Assembly: GCF_003323735.1 (NCBI RefSeq)
Contig: NZ_QOIM01000022.1
Location: forward strand, 1 to 64,000
DNA: 64,000 nt
Reading direction: 5' to 3'
Source: Streptomyces reniochalinae
GTDB taxonomy: Bacteria > Actinomycetota > Actinomycetes > Streptomycetales > Streptomycetaceae
Shown here: in pieces, positions 31,983 to 41,991 of the stretch
Numbering within the stretch: the stretch's first letter is position 1
Layout: every line of letters starts with the position of its first letter
The notes under the pieces: model-generated
The model's input: the letters and a program-made list of their open reading frames with translations, nothing else
What the model was told of the DNA's origin: nothing
The model's database searches: none
Position numbers and translations under genes: made by a program

Positions 31983-34046
31983 GTGAGCGACACCACCGAT
32001 CTGATGGGCGTGAACGCCGATACCGCAGCCGACGGTGCCGCGGCGCCCGCCGCTACGGACGCTTCCGCCGCGCCTGCGGCCTCCGGTGCCGCACCCAGGC
32101 GTCGGCGCTCCGGCACGGGGCTCGAGGGCATGGTGCTGGCGGAGCTCCAGCAGGTCGCCTCCAGCCTCGGCATCAGGGGCACCGCCCGGATGCGCAAGAG
32201 CCAGCTGATCGAGGTCATCAAGGAGCGCCAGGCGGGCGGCAGTTCGCAAGGCGCCTCCGACAAGGACGGCAAGGGCGCCAAGCCCGCCGACAGCAAGGAC
32301 GGCAAGGGCGCCAAGCCCGCCGGGGACCAGGACGCCGGGGACCAGGCGGCCAAGGACGCCAAGTCCCCCGAGGGCGGCGAGCCCGCCGCCGAGCAGAAGC
32401 CGAAGCGCCGCGCAACCTCGCGGACCCGTACGGGCGATGCCGAGACCGAGCAGCAGCAGATCGACATCCCCGGGCAGACCGAGGGCGACGCCAAGGCGGC
32501 CCAGGAGGGCGGCCGGGCGCGCCGCGGCAAGGCCGACTCCGCCGACGCCGCCGAGGGCCGCGGCGACGCCAAGTCCGGCGGTGACAGCGGCAAGCAGGAC
32601 GGCAAGGACACCAGGGCCGAGCGGTCCGACAAGGACGGCGGCAAGGGCGGCCCCTCCGGCGACGGCAAGCAGCAGCAGGACCGTCCCTCCAAGCGGGACC
32701 GCCAGCGTGACCGCGACCGCGACCGCAACCGCGGGAAGAACGACGGCGGCAGCCAGCAGAACCAGTCGGGTGGCGGCGGCGGCCGCCGGGACGAGGCCTT
32801 CGACGACGACGGCGGCGGTGGCCGCCGCGGGCGCCGGGGCCGTTACCGGGACCGCAGGGGCCGCCGCGGCGGCCGTGAGGAATTCGAGCCGCAGATCGCC
32901 GAGGACGACGTCCTGATCCCGGTCGCCGGCATCCTCGACATCCTCGACAACTACGCGTTCGTGCGCACCTCCGGCTACCTGCCGGGCCCGAACGACGTGT
33001 ACGTCTCGCTCGCCCAGGTCCGCAAGAACGGCCTGCGCAAGGGCGACCACGTCACCGGTGCGGTGCGGCAGCCGCGCGAGGGGGAGCGGCGCGAGAAGTT
33101 CAACGCGCTGGTCCGTCTCGACTCGGTCAACGGGATGTCGCCGGAGGACGGCAAGGGCCGCTCGGAGTTCAACAAGCTGACCCCGCTCTACCCGCAGGAG
33201 CGGCTGCGTCTGGAGACGGAGCCGAACCAGCTCACCCCGCGGATCATCGACCTGGTCTCGCCCGTCGGCAAGGGCCAGCGCGGTTTGATCGTGGCCCCGC
33301 CGAAGGCGGGCAAGACCACGGTGCTCCAGTCGATCGCGAACTCGATCACGCGGAACAACCCCGAGTGCCACCTGATGGTCGTCCTGGTGGACGAGCGTCC
33401 CGAAGAGGTCACCGACATGCAGCGGTCGGTCAAGGGCGAGGTCATCTCCTCGACCTTCGACCGCCCGGCCGAGGACCACACCACCATCGCCGAGCTCGCC
33501 ATCGAGCGGGCCAAGCGGCTGGTGGAGCTGGGCCACGACGTGGTGATCCTGCTGGACAACATCACCCGCCTCGCCCGCGCCTACAACCTGGCGGCGCCGG
33601 CCTCGGGCCGCATCCTGTCCGGCGGTGTGGACTCCACGGCGCTGTACCCGCCGAAGAAGTTCTTCGGCGCGGCGCGCAACATCGAGGACGGCGGCTCCCT
33701 GACGATCCTCGCGGCGGCGCTGGTGGAGACCGGCTCCCGCATGGAGGAGGTCATCTTCGAGGAGTTCAAGGGCACCGGCAACCTGGAGCTCAAGCTCGAC
33801 CGGAAGCTCGCCGAGAAGCGGATCTTCCCCGCGGTGGACGTGGACCAGTCCAGCACCCGCAAGGAGGAGATCCTCATGGCGAACGACGAGCTCCAGATCG
33901 TCTGGAAGCTGCGTCGCGTGCTGCACGCGCTGGACCAGCAGCAGGCCATCGAGCTGCTGCTGGACAAGATGAAGCAGACGAAGTCCAACGCGGAGTTCCT
34001 GCTCCAGATCCAGAAGACGACCCCGACGCCCAACGGCCAGGACTGA
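31983..34046 (+). CDS. rho: Transcription termination factor Rho with long disordered insert
   Basis: 687 residues from GTG 31983 (GGGAAGGA upstream). The Rho N-terminal helical part (GMVLAELQQVASSLGIRGTA) lies at about residues 44-75. A disordered 220-residue region follows, rich in Lys/Asp/Gly then Arg/Gly (SKRDRQRDRDRDRNRGKNDG; GGRRGRRGRYRDRRGRRGG). The cold-shock-like RNA domain starts near 307 (LIPVAGILDILDNYAFVRTS, GYLPGPNDVYVSLAQVRKNG) and the RecA-like motor has Walker A APPKAGKTTVLQ (about 438) and VILLDNITRLARAYN. It is a hexameric RNA helicase that ends transcription. The insert is typical of high-GC actinobacteria. Confidence 0.95.
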   Translation: MSDTTDLMGVNADTAADGAAAPAATDASAAPAASGAAPRRRRSGTGLEGMVLAELQQVASSLGIRGTARMRKSQLIEVIKERQAGGSSQGASDKDGKGAKPADSKDGKGAKPAGDQDAGDQAAKDAKSPEGGEPAAEQKPKRRATSRTRTGDAETEQQQIDIPGQTEGDAKAAQEGGRARRGKADSADAAEGRGDAKSGGDSGKQDGKDTRAERSDKDGGKGGPSGDGKQQQDRPSKRDRQRDRDRDRNRGKNDGGSQQNQSGGGGGRRDEAFDDDGGGGRRGRRGRYRDRRGRRGGREEFEPQIAEDDVLIPVAGILDILDNYAFVRTSGYLPGPNDVYVSLAQVRKNGLRKGDHVTGAVRQPREGERREKFNALVRLDSVNGMSPEDGKGRSEFNKLTPLYPQERLRLETEPNQLTPRIIDLVSPVGKGQRGLIVAPPKAGKTTVLQSIANSITRNNPECHLMVVLVDERPEEVTDMQRSVKGEVISSTFDRPAEDHTTIAELAIERAKRLVELGHDVVILLDNITRLARAYNLAAPASGRILSGGVDSTALYPPKKFFGAARNIEDGGSLTILAAALVETGSRMEEVIFEEFKGTGNLELKLDRKLAEKRIFPAVDVDQSSTRKEEILMANDELQIVWKLRRVLHALDQQQAIELLLDKMKQTKSNAEFLLQIQKTTPTPNGQD

Positions 34047-34102
34047 GGCCGACAGGCCGCTCGCGCGCGGGTGCCCGTGCGGAGGCGTCGCCCGGACGGA
34101 TC

Positions 34103-34148
34103 ACGGCGAGGGCCGTTCCACCACGTACGGTGGAGCGGCCCTCGCCGT
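34103..34148 (+). terminator. Terminator after rho
   Basis: A 19-bp stem with one G-U pair: ACGGCGAGGGCCG with CGGCCCTCGCCGT and TCCACC with GGTGGA, then CTGTTTTGG. It starts 57 bp after the rho stop codon. Confidence 0.85.
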
Positions 34149-34363
34149 CTGTTTTGGCTGCTCGGAGCGGGGCCCCAGCGGCGCTGAGAGCTTGCCCACA
34201 GGCCCGCTCCGCGGCGCGGCCGTGTCGGCTCGCCGGGCGTGGGTACGTCGTCGCAGGTAAAACGGGACCAAGGGCGAGATGTGGGCCCGTTCGCGCGCCG
34301 CTGTCCCGCCGCGCGCGGCCGACGCGTGTGGTGACGCGTTGTGCAACCCTTCCGGCGAGACCC

Positions 34364-34398
34364 AGCGTCCACACAGGACAAAGCGTCCACACAGGACA
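34364..34398 (+). repeat. 17-bp direct repeat in the LCP-gene leader
   Basis: AGCGTCCACACAGGACA occurs at 34364-34380 and 34382-34398, 18 bp apart, just upstream of the LCP gene. The surrounding gap 34047-34427 has the rho terminator and no gene. Confidence 0.75.
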
Positions 34399-34427
34399 CG
34401 CCACGAGCAGGACTGAGGGAAGTGACA

Positions 34428-35603
34428 ATGGCGGGCGACAGCTACGAGGGCGACACGGCGGCAGGAGGCCGCTCCCGGGGCATACGTGCCACGGGCCGTC
34501 GCCGCAGGCCGCGCAGCGGGCGTCGGCGCGCCATGCGAGCCGCCGCCTGGACCGTGGCGGGTGCGGTCGTGCTCGGCGGTACCAGTCTCGGGTTCGTCTA
34601 TTTCAAGCTGGACGGCAACATCTCAGGCGTCGACATCAACGCGGCCCTGGGGACGGACCGGCCCGAGGACGTGCCCAACGGCTCGATGGACATACTGGTC
34701 CTCGGCTCGGACACGCGCGCGGGTGACAACGCGAAGTACGGCCAGGACCAGGGCGGCGCCCGCTCGGACACGGCGATGGTGCTGCACATCAACGAGAAGC
34801 ACGACAAGGCGTCGGTCGTCTCGATACCCCGGGACACGCTGGTGCAGCGCCCGGCGTGCAAGGGCGACGCGTCGGAGGGCCACAAGAACGTTCCGGCCCA
34901 GCGGGCCATGTTCAACAGCGCCTACGAGGTCGGCGGCCCCGCGTGCGCCGTCAAGACGGTCGAGTCCCTCTCCGGTGTACGGATGGACCACTACCTCGAG
35001 GTGGACTTCGCGGGCTTCAAGAAGCTCATCAACACCCTCGGCGGGGTGGAGATGACCACCTCCAAGCCGATCCACGACAAGAACAGCCGCCTCAACCTGC
35101 AAGCCGGCACCCACCAGCTCACCGGCGAGCAGTCGCTCGGCCTGGTGCGTACCCGGCACGGTGTCGGCGACGGCAGCGACCTGGGGCGCATCCAGCTCCA
35201 GCAGGCGTTCGTGAAGGCCCTCATCGACCAGGTCAACAGCATCGGGGTCTTCAGCAGCCCGAAGAAGCTCTACGACCTGGCCGACACCGCGACCTCGGCG
35301 ATCACCACGGACTCGGAGCTGGACTCGGTCGGCGATCTGACCGGCATGGCCAAGATGCTCAAGGGCATCAAGTCCGACGACATCCAGATGACGACGCTGC
35401 CGGTCCGGTACGACCCGGCCGACCCCAACCGGGTGGTCCAGATCGACTCCAAGACCGACAAGGTGTGGCGGGCGCTCCGGCACGACACCCCGGTGCCGAA
35501 GTCGGCGACCAAGGGCTCGGCGGGCGACAGGACCGACATAGGCGGTGTGGTCGGCGGCAAGAAGGCCACCAGGGCGGCGGCCGAGGAGCAGACCGGGCGC
35601 TGA
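34428..35603 (+). CDS. LytR-CpsA-Psr (LCP) family cell-wall ligase
   Basis: 391 residues from ATG 34428. A basic N-terminus, one membrane helix ([20 protein letters not shown], about 38-60), then the extracellular LCP domain: [85 protein letters not shown]. These Asp and Arg residues bind the polyprenyl-pyrophosphate substrate. LCP enzymes attach teichoic acids or polysaccharides to peptidoglycan. It lies between rho and rpmE; wecA, which makes the linkage unit, is nearby at 39691. Confidence 0.9.
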   Translation: MAGDSYEGDTAAGGRSRGIRATGRRRRPRSGRRRAMRAAAWTVAGAVVLGGTSLGFVYFKLDGNISGVDINAALGTDRPEDVPNGSMDILVLGSDTRAGDNAKYGQDQGGARSDTAMVLHINEKHDKASVVSIPRDTLVQRPACKGDASEGHKNVPAQRAMFNSAYEVGGPACAVKTVESLSGVRMDHYLEVDFAGFKKLINTLGGVEMTTSKPIHDKNSRLNLQAGTHQLTGEQSLGLVRTRHGVGDGSDLGRIQLQQAFVKALIDQVNSIGVFSSPKKLYDLADTATSAITTDSELDSVGDLTGMAKMLKGIKSDDIQMTTLPVRYDPADPNRVVQIDSKTDKVWRALRHDTPVPKSATKGSAGDRTDIGGVVGGKKATRAAAEEQTGR

Positions 35604-35796
35604 GGGGGCCCGTCTCGCGACGGAACCACCCGGGCCCCCGGGCGCTGCCGACAAGGCCCGGGGACCCGGGGAATATCGGGCTCGGCCCCCCGGTTTTGGG
35701 GGGTGCGGCAACCAGTGGCAAACTGGATCGTCGGCCCCGGTTCACGGGAAACAACCCGTCTCCCGACCCGGCGCCCTCCCGAACCTAGGAGTGACC

Positions 35797-36021
35797 TTGA
35801 AGCGCGACATCCACCCCGAGTACCGCGAGACCCAGGTGAGCTGCACCTGCGGCAACTCGTTCACCACGCGCAGCACCATGTCGGAAGGCGTCGTCCGCGC
35901 CGACATCTGCTCGGCCTGCCACCCGTTCTACACCGGCAAGCAGAAGATCCTCGACACCGGTGGCCGCGTGGCCCGTTTCGAGGCGCGCTTCGGCAAGAAC
36001 GCCGGCACCGCCAAGAAGTAG
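35797..36021 (+). CDS. rpmE: Ribosomal protein bL31 (zinc-containing form)
   Basis: 74 residues from TTG 35797, with AGGAG 6 bases upstream fixing the unusual start. [60 protein letters not shown]. Cys-x-Cys and Cys-x-x-Cys form the zinc site, so this is the C+ form, which is replaced by a zinc-free paralogue when zinc is scarce. Confidence 0.95.
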   Translation: MKRDIHPEYRETQVSCTCGNSFTTRSTMSEGVVRADICSACHPFYTGKQKILDTGGRVARFEARFGKNAGTAKK

Positions 36022-36202
36022 CGACACCGCAGCGCCGGTCCGCGGCTGCCCCGTGCCGGGCAGCCCGGCCCGGCGCTCTTTTGGTGCTCGGCGCCCGGAG
36101 CACGCCGCCTGCCCGGCTGAGGCGCGCGGCCCGCCCGGGCGCCTCACGTCTTCCGTAAGCGTCCTTGCGTAAGCGGTCCGCCAGTAAGCCGTCAGTAAAG
36201 GG

Positions 36203-37282
36203 ATGACCACGATGTTCGAGGCGGTCGAGGAACTCGTCGGCGAGCACGCCGATCTGGAACGGCGGCTCGCCGACCCGGCGATCCACGCCGACCAGGCGGG
36301 TGCCCGCCGGCTGAACAAGCGCTACGCCGAGCTCACCCCGATCGTCACCGCCTACGGCGAGTGGAAGCGGACCGGGGACGACATCGGCACGGCGCGGGAA
36401 CTGGCTTTTGAGGACGCGGAGTTCGCCGCCGAGGTCAAGGAGTTGGAGCGCCGCCGCGAGGAGCTCGCCGAGCGGCTGCGGCTGCTGCTCGTTCCGCGCG
36501 ACCCCAGCGACGACAAGGACGTCATCCTGGAGATCAAGGCCGGTGAGGGCGGCGACGAGTCCGCGCTGTTCGCCGGCGACCTGCTGCGGATGTATCTGCG
36601 CTACGCCGAGCGGCACGGCTGGAAGGCCGAGCTGATCGACTCCACCGAGTCCGACCTGGGCGGCTACAAGGACGTGCGGGTCGCCGTGAAGACCAAGGGC
36701 GCCTCCGAGCCGGGCCAGGGCGTCTGGGCGCGGCTGAAGTACGAGGGCGGGGTGCACCGCGTGCAGCGGGTGCCCGCCACCGAGTCGCAGGGCCGTATCC
36801 ACACCTCCGCCGCCGGCGTCCTCGTCCTGCCGGAGGCCGAGGAGGTCGACGTGGAGATCAACCCGAACGACCTGCGGATCGACGTCTACCGCTCGTCCGG
36901 GCCCGGCGGGCAGTCGGTCAACACCACCGACTCGGCCGTCCGCATCACGCACGAGCCCACCGGCATCGTCGTCTCCTGCCAGAACGAGAAGAGCCAGCTC
37001 CAGAACAAGGAGCAGGCCCTGCGCATCCTGCGCGCCAGGCTGCTGGCCGCGGCGCAGGAGGAGGCCGAGAAGGAGGCGTCCGACGCCCGCCGCAGCCAGG
37101 TCCGTACCGTGGACCGCTCCGAGCGGGTGCGCACCTACAACTTCCCGGAGAACCGCATCTCCGACCACCGCGTCGGCTTCAAGGCCTACAACCTCGACCA
37201 GGTGCTGGACGGTGAGCTCGACGCGGTCGTGCAGGCCTGTGTGGACGCCGACTCCGCGGCCAAACTGGCCGCGGCACAGTGA
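36203..37282 (+). CDS. prfA: Peptide chain release factor 1
   Basis: 359 residues. Stop-codon recognition tripeptide Pro-Ala-Thr lies in [20 protein letters not shown]; the catalytic GGQ lies in [20 protein letters not shown] (about residue 235). RF1 releases peptides at UAA and UAG. ATG 36203 or ATG 36212 could start it; the ribosome site is weak. prmC, whose product methylates the GGQ glutamine, follows after 66 bp, the usual pairing. Confidence 0.95.
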   Translation: MTTMFEAVEELVGEHADLERRLADPAIHADQAGARRLNKRYAELTPIVTAYGEWKRTGDDIGTARELAFEDAEFAAEVKELERRREELAERLRLLLVPRDPSDDKDVILEIKAGEGGDESALFAGDLLRMYLRYAERHGWKAELIDSTESDLGGYKDVRVAVKTKGASEPGQGVWARLKYEGGVHRVQRVPATESQGRIHTSAAGVLVLPEAEEVDVEINPNDLRIDVYRSSGPGGQSVNTTDSAVRITHEPTGIVVSCQNEKSQLQNKEQALRILRARLLAAAQEEAEKEASDARRSQVRTVDRSERVRTYNFPENRISDHRVGFKAYNLDQVLDGELDAVVQACVDADSAAKLAAAQ

Positions 37283-37348
37283 CGCGCAGGGGTACGCCGT
37301 GACGCGGAAGACGCCGACAACCGTGCTGGCCCCGGGGAGGGGAACGGA

Positions 37349-38194
37349 GTGAACGTGCTGCTCGCCGAGGTGGCGCAGGCCACCCAGCGGCTGGCCGACG
37401 CGGGCGTGGACTCGCCCCGTTTCGACGCCGAGGAGCTCGCGGCGTTCGTGCACGGCGTGGGACGCGGTGAGCTGCACCGCGTCGCCGACGCCGACTTCGA
37501 CGCGCGCTACTGGGAGGCCGTCGCCCGCAGGGAGGCCCGCGAACCGCTCCAGCACATCACGGGGCGTGCGTTCTTCCGCTACCTGGAGCTGCACGTGGGC
37601 GCCGGCGTCTTCGTGCCGCGCCCCGAGACGGAGTCCGTGGTCGGCTGGGCGATAGACGCCGTGCGCGCCATGGACGTCGCCGAGCCGCTGATCGTGGACC
37701 TGTGCACCGGGTCAGGGGCGATCGCGCTGGCGCTCGCCCAGGAGGTGCCCCGCTCGCGGGTGCACGCCGTCGAGCTCGACGAGTCAGCCCTGGAGTGGGC
37801 CCGCAGGAACGTCGAGGGCTCCCGGGTGTCGCTCCACCACGGCGACGCGCGCGCCGCGCTGCGCGAGCTGGACGGCCAGGTCGACCTGGTCATCTCCAAT
37901 CCGCCCTACATCCCGCTCACCGAGTGGGAGTACGTGGCGCCCGAGGCCCGCGACCACGACCCGCAGCTGGCGTTGTTCTCGGGTGAGGACGGCCTGGACG
38001 TCATCCGCGGGCTGGAGCGCGCCGCGCACCGGCTGCTGCGCCCCGGCGGCGTGGTGGTCATCGAGCACGCCGACACCCAGGGCGGCCAGGTGCCCTGGAT
38101 CTTCACCGAGGACCGCGGCTGGGCGGACGCCGCGGACCACCCCGACCTCAACAACCGGCCCCGTTTTGCCACAGCACGCAGGGAGGTGCCGTGA
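37349..38194 (+). CDS. prmC: Release-factor glutamine N5-methyltransferase
   Basis: 281 residues from GTG 37349 (GGGGAGGGGAA upstream). N-terminal helical domain, then HITGRAFFRYLELHVGAGVF, VPRPETESVV, SAM-binding IVDLCTGSGAIALALAQ, and the catalytic DLVISNPPYIPL (NPPY at about 184). It methylates the GGQ glutamine of release factors. It overlaps the next gene by 1 bp (TGATG), so translation is coupled. Confidence 0.94.
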   Translation: MNVLLAEVAQATQRLADAGVDSPRFDAEELAAFVHGVGRGELHRVADADFDARYWEAVARREAREPLQHITGRAFFRYLELHVGAGVFVPRPETESVVGWAIDAVRAMDVAEPLIVDLCTGSGAIALALAQEVPRSRVHAVELDESALEWARRNVEGSRVSLHHGDARAALRELDGQVDLVISNPPYIPLTEWEYVAPEARDHDPQLALFSGEDGLDVIRGLERAAHRLLRPGGVVVIEHADTQGGQVPWIFTEDRGWADAADHPDLNNRPRFATARREVP

Positions 38195-38841
38195 TGGCAC
38201 GGCGTTACGACTGCTCCGACGCGACCGATCGCGCGACTGGACTGCGCGAGGCGGCCTCGGCCGTCAAGCGCGGGGAACTCGTCGTGCTGCCGACGGACAC
38301 CGTCTACGGGATCGGCGCCGACGCCTTCAGCGCCGACGCCGTCGGCGATCTGCTGGAGGCCAAGGGCCGCGGCCGGGGCATGCCCTCGCCGGTGCTGGTG
38401 GGCTCCCCGAACACGCTGCACGGCCTGGTCACGGACTTCTCCGAGCAGGCGTGGGAACTGGTGGACGCCTACTGGCCCGGCGCGCTGACCCTGGTGGCCA
38501 AGCACCAGCCGTCGCTGACCTGGGACCTGGGGGAGACCCACGGCACCGTCGCGGTGCGGATGCCGCTGCACCCTGTCGCCATCGAGCTGCTGACCGAGTT
38601 CGGCCCGATGGCCGTCTCCTCGGCGAACCTGACGGGGCGCGCGGCGCCCGCCACCTGTGACGAGGCACAGGAGATGCTCGGTGAGTCGGTCGCCGTCTAC
38701 CTCGACGGCGGGCCCACCCAGGACAACGTGCCCTCCTCCATCGTCGACGTCTCAGGTCCTGTGCCGCTCCTGCTGCGCGCCGGTGCCCTCGACGCCGACG
38801 AGCTGCGCAAGGTGGTTCCCGACCTGGAGGTGGCCGGGTAG
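38194..38841 (+). CDS. Sua5/YciO/YrdC-family threonylcarbamoyl-AMP synthase
   Basis: 215 residues from ATG 38194, with GGGAGG upstream and overlapping the prmC stop. YrdC fold motifs: KRGELVVLPTDTVYGIGADA, LVGSPNTLHGLV, YWPGALTLVAKHQPSLTWDL, VAVRMPLHPVAIELLTEFGP, MAVSSANLTG. It makes threonylcarbamoyl-AMP for the t6A37 tRNA modification. It ends with an overlap of 1 bp (TAGTG) with the next gene. Confidence 0.92.
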   Translation: MARRYDCSDATDRATGLREAASAVKRGELVVLPTDTVYGIGADAFSADAVGDLLEAKGRGRGMPSPVLVGSPNTLHGLVTDFSEQAWELVDAYWPGALTLVAKHQPSLTWDLGETHGTVAVRMPLHPVAIELLTEFGPMAVSSANLTGRAAPATCDEAQEMLGESVAVYLDGGPTQDNVPSSIVDVSGPVPLLLRAGALDADELRKVVPDLEVAG

Positions 38842-39542
38842 TGACCGCCCCACCCGGGCGTGGTGCGGCCGAGTCCGGCGGCATAAACGGCGCCGCCGGC
38901 GCGTTCCGCATCCTCCACGTCTCCACTGGCAACGTGTGCCGCTCGCCGATCACCGAGCGGCTCACCCGGCATGCCCTGGCCGAACGGCTCGGCGCCAGCC
39001 GCACCGGCGGCCTCGTGGTCGAGAGCGCGGGCACCTGGGGGCACGAGGGCGCGCCCATGGAGGAGAACGCCCTCGCGGTCCTGCTGGAGTACGGGGCGGA
39101 CGCCGAGGGCTTCACGGGACGCGAGCTGCTGGACGAACACGTGGTCCGCGCCGACCTGGTACTGACCGCCACCCGCGACCACCGGGCCCAGGTCGTCTCC
39201 ATGGGCCACTCGGCGGGACTGCGCACCTTCACGCTCAAGGAGTTCACCCGCCTGGTGCGGGCCATAGACCCCGCGACGCTGCCCGCCGCGCGCAGCCGTG
39301 AGGAAGTGGTCGAGCGGGCGCACGCGCTGGTCCAGGCGGCCGCGGCGCTGCGCGGCTGGCTGCTGGCGCCCAGCCCGGAGGCGGACGAGATCCACGATCC
39401 GTACGGGGCGCCGATCCCGTACTTCCGCAGCGTCGGCGAGGAGATCAGCCAGGCGCTGGACCCGGTGGTCACCGCGTTGACGGGGGTGCCGGCGGCGGCG
39501 GGCGCGGCCGGCCGCGGCCCCGGCGGCCCGCTGTACCGGTGA
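38841..39542 (+). CDS. Low-molecular-weight phosphatase homologue with Ser at the nucleophile position
   Basis: 233 residues from GTG 38841, overlapping the stop of the upstream gene. The P-loop reads HVSTGNVCRSPITERL. In active LMW phosphatases it is C-x5-R-S; here Ser28 stands where the catalytic Cys should be, while Arg34 and the later general-acid DPYGAP are kept. It should bind phospho-ligands but not hydrolyse them by the normal route. The same HVSTGNVCRSP appears in other Streptomyces homologues I recall, so it is probably not a sequencing error. An insertion and a Gly/Ala-rich C-terminus enlarge it. Its place before wecA suggests a role in surface polysaccharide control. Confidence 0.85.
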   Translation: MTAPPGRGAAESGGINGAAGAFRILHVSTGNVCRSPITERLTRHALAERLGASRTGGLVVESAGTWGHEGAPMEENALAVLLEYGADAEGFTGRELLDEHVVRADLVLTATRDHRAQVVSMGHSAGLRTFTLKEFTRLVRAIDPATLPAARSREEVVERAHALVQAAAALRGWLLAPSPEADEIHDPYGAPIPYFRSVGEEISQALDPVVTALTGVPAAAGAAGRGPGGPLYR

Positions 39543-39690
39543 CGGCCTTGAACCTGCCGTGGTACCGGTGGCGGCCGCGGAGGGTACGAGGCCGTCACCA
39601 TGTGTCATAGGCTGTGGTCCGAGCAGTTCGGCTCGTTGACGTTGGCCTATGGTGTGGGCCCGAGCAACCCGCGAGACCTCTGGGGAGTCC

Positions 39691-41043
39691 GTGCGTGAGT
39701 ATCTGCTGACGCTGTGCGTCACAGCCGCGGTCACCTACCTGCTGACCGGCCCGGTGCGCAAGTTCGCCATCGCGGCGGGCGCGATGCCCCCTGTGCGGGC
39801 GCGGGACGTGCACCGCGAGCCCACACCGCGGCTCGGCGGCATCGCCATGTTCGGCGGCTTGTGCGCGGGATTGCTGGTGGCCTCGCAACTCACCAACATC
39901 GGTGAGCTGTTCACCCTGTCCGACGAGCCCAGGGCCCTGTTGTCAGGGGCCGGGCTGATCTGGCTGATCGGCGTCCTGGACGACAAGTGGGGCGTCGACG
40001 CGCTGGTGAAGCTCGGCGGGCAGATGATCGCCGCCGGCGTGATGGTGCTCCAGGGGCTGACGATCCTGTGGCTCCCGGTCCCGGGCGTCGGCAACGTGGC
40101 CCTCACACCGCTCCAGGGCACGCTGCTGACGGTGGCCCTGGTCGTGATCACCATCAACGCGGTCAACTTCGTCGACGGCCTCGACGGCCTGGCCTCCGGC
40201 ATGGTCTGCATCGCCGCGCTGGCGTTCTTCATGTACGCGTACCGCATCTGGTACGGCTACGGCATCGAGGCGGCGGCTCCGGCGACGCTGTTCGCCGCGG
40301 TCCTGATGGGCATGTGCCTGGGCTTCCTGCCGCACAACATGCACCCGTCGCGGATCTTCATGGGCGACTCGGGCTCCATGCTGATCGGCCTCGTGCTGGC
40401 CGCGGGCGCCGTCTCGATCACCGGCCAGGTGGATCCTGACCTGATGGTCGAGCACACCGGTTCGGTCAAGAGCGCGGTGCACACGATGGTGCCCCTCTAC
40501 ATGCCGCTGCTGCTGCCGCTCAGCATCATCGCCATCCCCGTGGCCGACCTGGTGCTGGCCATCGTGCGGCGCACCTGGAACGGGCGCTCCCCGTTCGCGG
40601 CGGACCGTGGCCACCTGCACCACCGGCTGCTGGAGATCGGGCACTCGCACAGCCGCGCGGTGCTGATCATGTACTTCTGGGCCGCGTTGATCGCCTTCGG
40701 CGCCGTGGCCTTCTCCGTGCGCTCCTCCAGCCTGGCCATCGTGCTGGCCATCGTGCTGCTCAGCGCCGTGGGGCTGATCGTGCTGCTGTTGCCGCGCTAC
40801 ACCCCGCGCGTGCCGGCCTGGTCACAGCGCATGCTGCCGCCCCGCTACCGGCGCTCGACCCAGGCGCAGGGCGCCGCCGGGGTGGACCCGACGCCGCCTG
40901 GTCCCGGAGAGGACCCCGAGCCGGCCGGCGAGGACGCCGAGGAGGGGGAGCGGGCGCCCGCGTTGGCGGGGCTTGAGGGGGCGACGGCGCTGGGGGAGCG
41001 TCGGCAGTTCACCCGCCCGAAGAAGATCAACACCCGGGACTGA
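39691..41043 (+). CDS. WecA/TagO-type undecaprenyl-phosphate sugar-1-phosphate transferase
   Basis: 450 residues from GTG 39691 (GGGGAG upstream). About 10-11 membrane helices. MraY/WecA family motifs: RDVHREPTPRLGGIAMFGG, LIGVLDDKWGVDALVKLGGQ, NAVNFVDGLDGLASGM (Asp pair), [37 protein letters not shown]. It puts GlcNAc- or GalNAc-1-phosphate on the lipid carrier for wall polymers. A 70-residue acidic cytoplasmic tail (GPGEDPEPAGEDAEEGERAP) is added. The LCP gene nearby acts later in the same type of pathway. Confidence 0.9.
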   Translation: MREYLLTLCVTAAVTYLLTGPVRKFAIAAGAMPPVRARDVHREPTPRLGGIAMFGGLCAGLLVASQLTNIGELFTLSDEPRALLSGAGLIWLIGVLDDKWGVDALVKLGGQMIAAGVMVLQGLTILWLPVPGVGNVALTPLQGTLLTVALVVITINAVNFVDGLDGLASGMVCIAALAFFMYAYRIWYGYGIEAAAPATLFAAVLMGMCLGFLPHNMHPSRIFMGDSGSMLIGLVLAAGAVSITGQVDPDLMVEHTGSVKSAVHTMVPLYMPLLLPLSIIAIPVADLVLAIVRRTWNGRSPFAADRGHLHHRLLEIGHSHSRAVLIMYFWAALIAFGAVAFSVRSSSLAIVLAIVLLSAVGLIVLLLPRYTPRVPAWSQRMLPPRYRRSTQAQGAAGVDPTPPGPGEDPEPAGEDAEEGERAPALAGLEGATALGERRQFTRPKKINTRD

Positions 41044-41326
41044 CCCGCCCTGTTGGCTGCCGCGCCGCGGCGGAATGCGTCAATACCAGACATAGCGTTC
41101 GGCGTCAGCCCGGTGCGCACAGACTCATGCCTCTGTGTGACCGGCAGCACACGAAGTAGGTAAAGACCTCATCAAATAGTTTGTGATACCGTTCACGAAA
41201 CCCGGTGACAACCGAAGTGCCGCGCTGGTGCGGGCGCTTCTGCGGGAGGTCGGTCCGCCCTCCGGGCCGGGCTACTCTCGTCACCCGACGACTCACATTT
41301 CCCCGAGTTCCCCCGGAGCACACCAC

Positions 41327-41752
41327 ATGCAGTCGAACGACGCACGCATGCTGCTGCACTGCGCCGTCCCGACCGCCGTAGCCGGTGTCGTGGCCGCAGC
41401 GATCAGCGGCGTGTTCGCAGGAGGCAAGGGAGCGATCGGCGGCGCAGCCGGAGCACTCGTCGTGATCCTCTTCATGGGGCTCGGCCTTTACGTCCTCCAG
41501 CGGACGGCGCGCTCTCTCCCGCACCTCTTTCAGGCGATGGGCCTCCTGCTCTATACGACCCAGATTCTCCTGCTGTTCGTGGTGCTGGTGGTCTTCCGGG
41601 ATACGACTCTTTTCGACACCGAGACCTTCGCGTTCACTCTGCTCGGCTCCACCATCGTGTGGGTGGCCGCCCAGGGCAGGGCGCACATGAAGGCGAAGAT
41701 CCTGTATGTCGAGCCCTCCTCAGGTGGCAGCGAGAAGGCCAGTGCCACGTAG
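41327..41752 (+). CDS. atpI: ATP synthase operon protein AtpI-like
   Basis: 141 residues from ATG 41327 with CGGAG upstream. Four hydrophobic segments (AVPTAVAGVVAAAISGVFAG; IGGAAGALVVILFMGLGLYV; QAMGLLLYTTQILLLFVVLV; FAFTLLGSTIVWVAA). AtpI is a non-essential helper for assembly of the c-ring. It is the first gene of the atp operon; the 283 bp upstream holds the likely promoter (AAATAGTTTGTGATACCG). Confidence 0.85.
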   Translation: MQSNDARMLLHCAVPTAVAGVVAAAISGVFAGGKGAIGGAAGALVVILFMGLGLYVLQRTARSLPHLFQAMGLLLYTTQILLLFVVLVVFRDTTLFDTETFAFTLLGSTIVWVAAQGRAHMKAKILYVEPSSGGSEKASAT

Positions 41753-41991
41753 GGGCGGGATAAGCGCTCGTTCGAGCAACTGCTATCGTCCGTTGCCAAC
41801 TGCGGCGCAGCAGACGGCGGCGGCAGAGCTCCGCTCCGTTCCGGCCCTCACGCCACGAAACGGACGCTCTGACGCCCTGATCAGCCGCCGCCCCCGATTC
41901 GTACGACCCAGACCAGTGCCGTTCCGTGGCAGCAGGCCGCGCCGACACAACGAGGTAGCCGTTTTCATGCGCCATGCAGAAGGAGCCCGCG

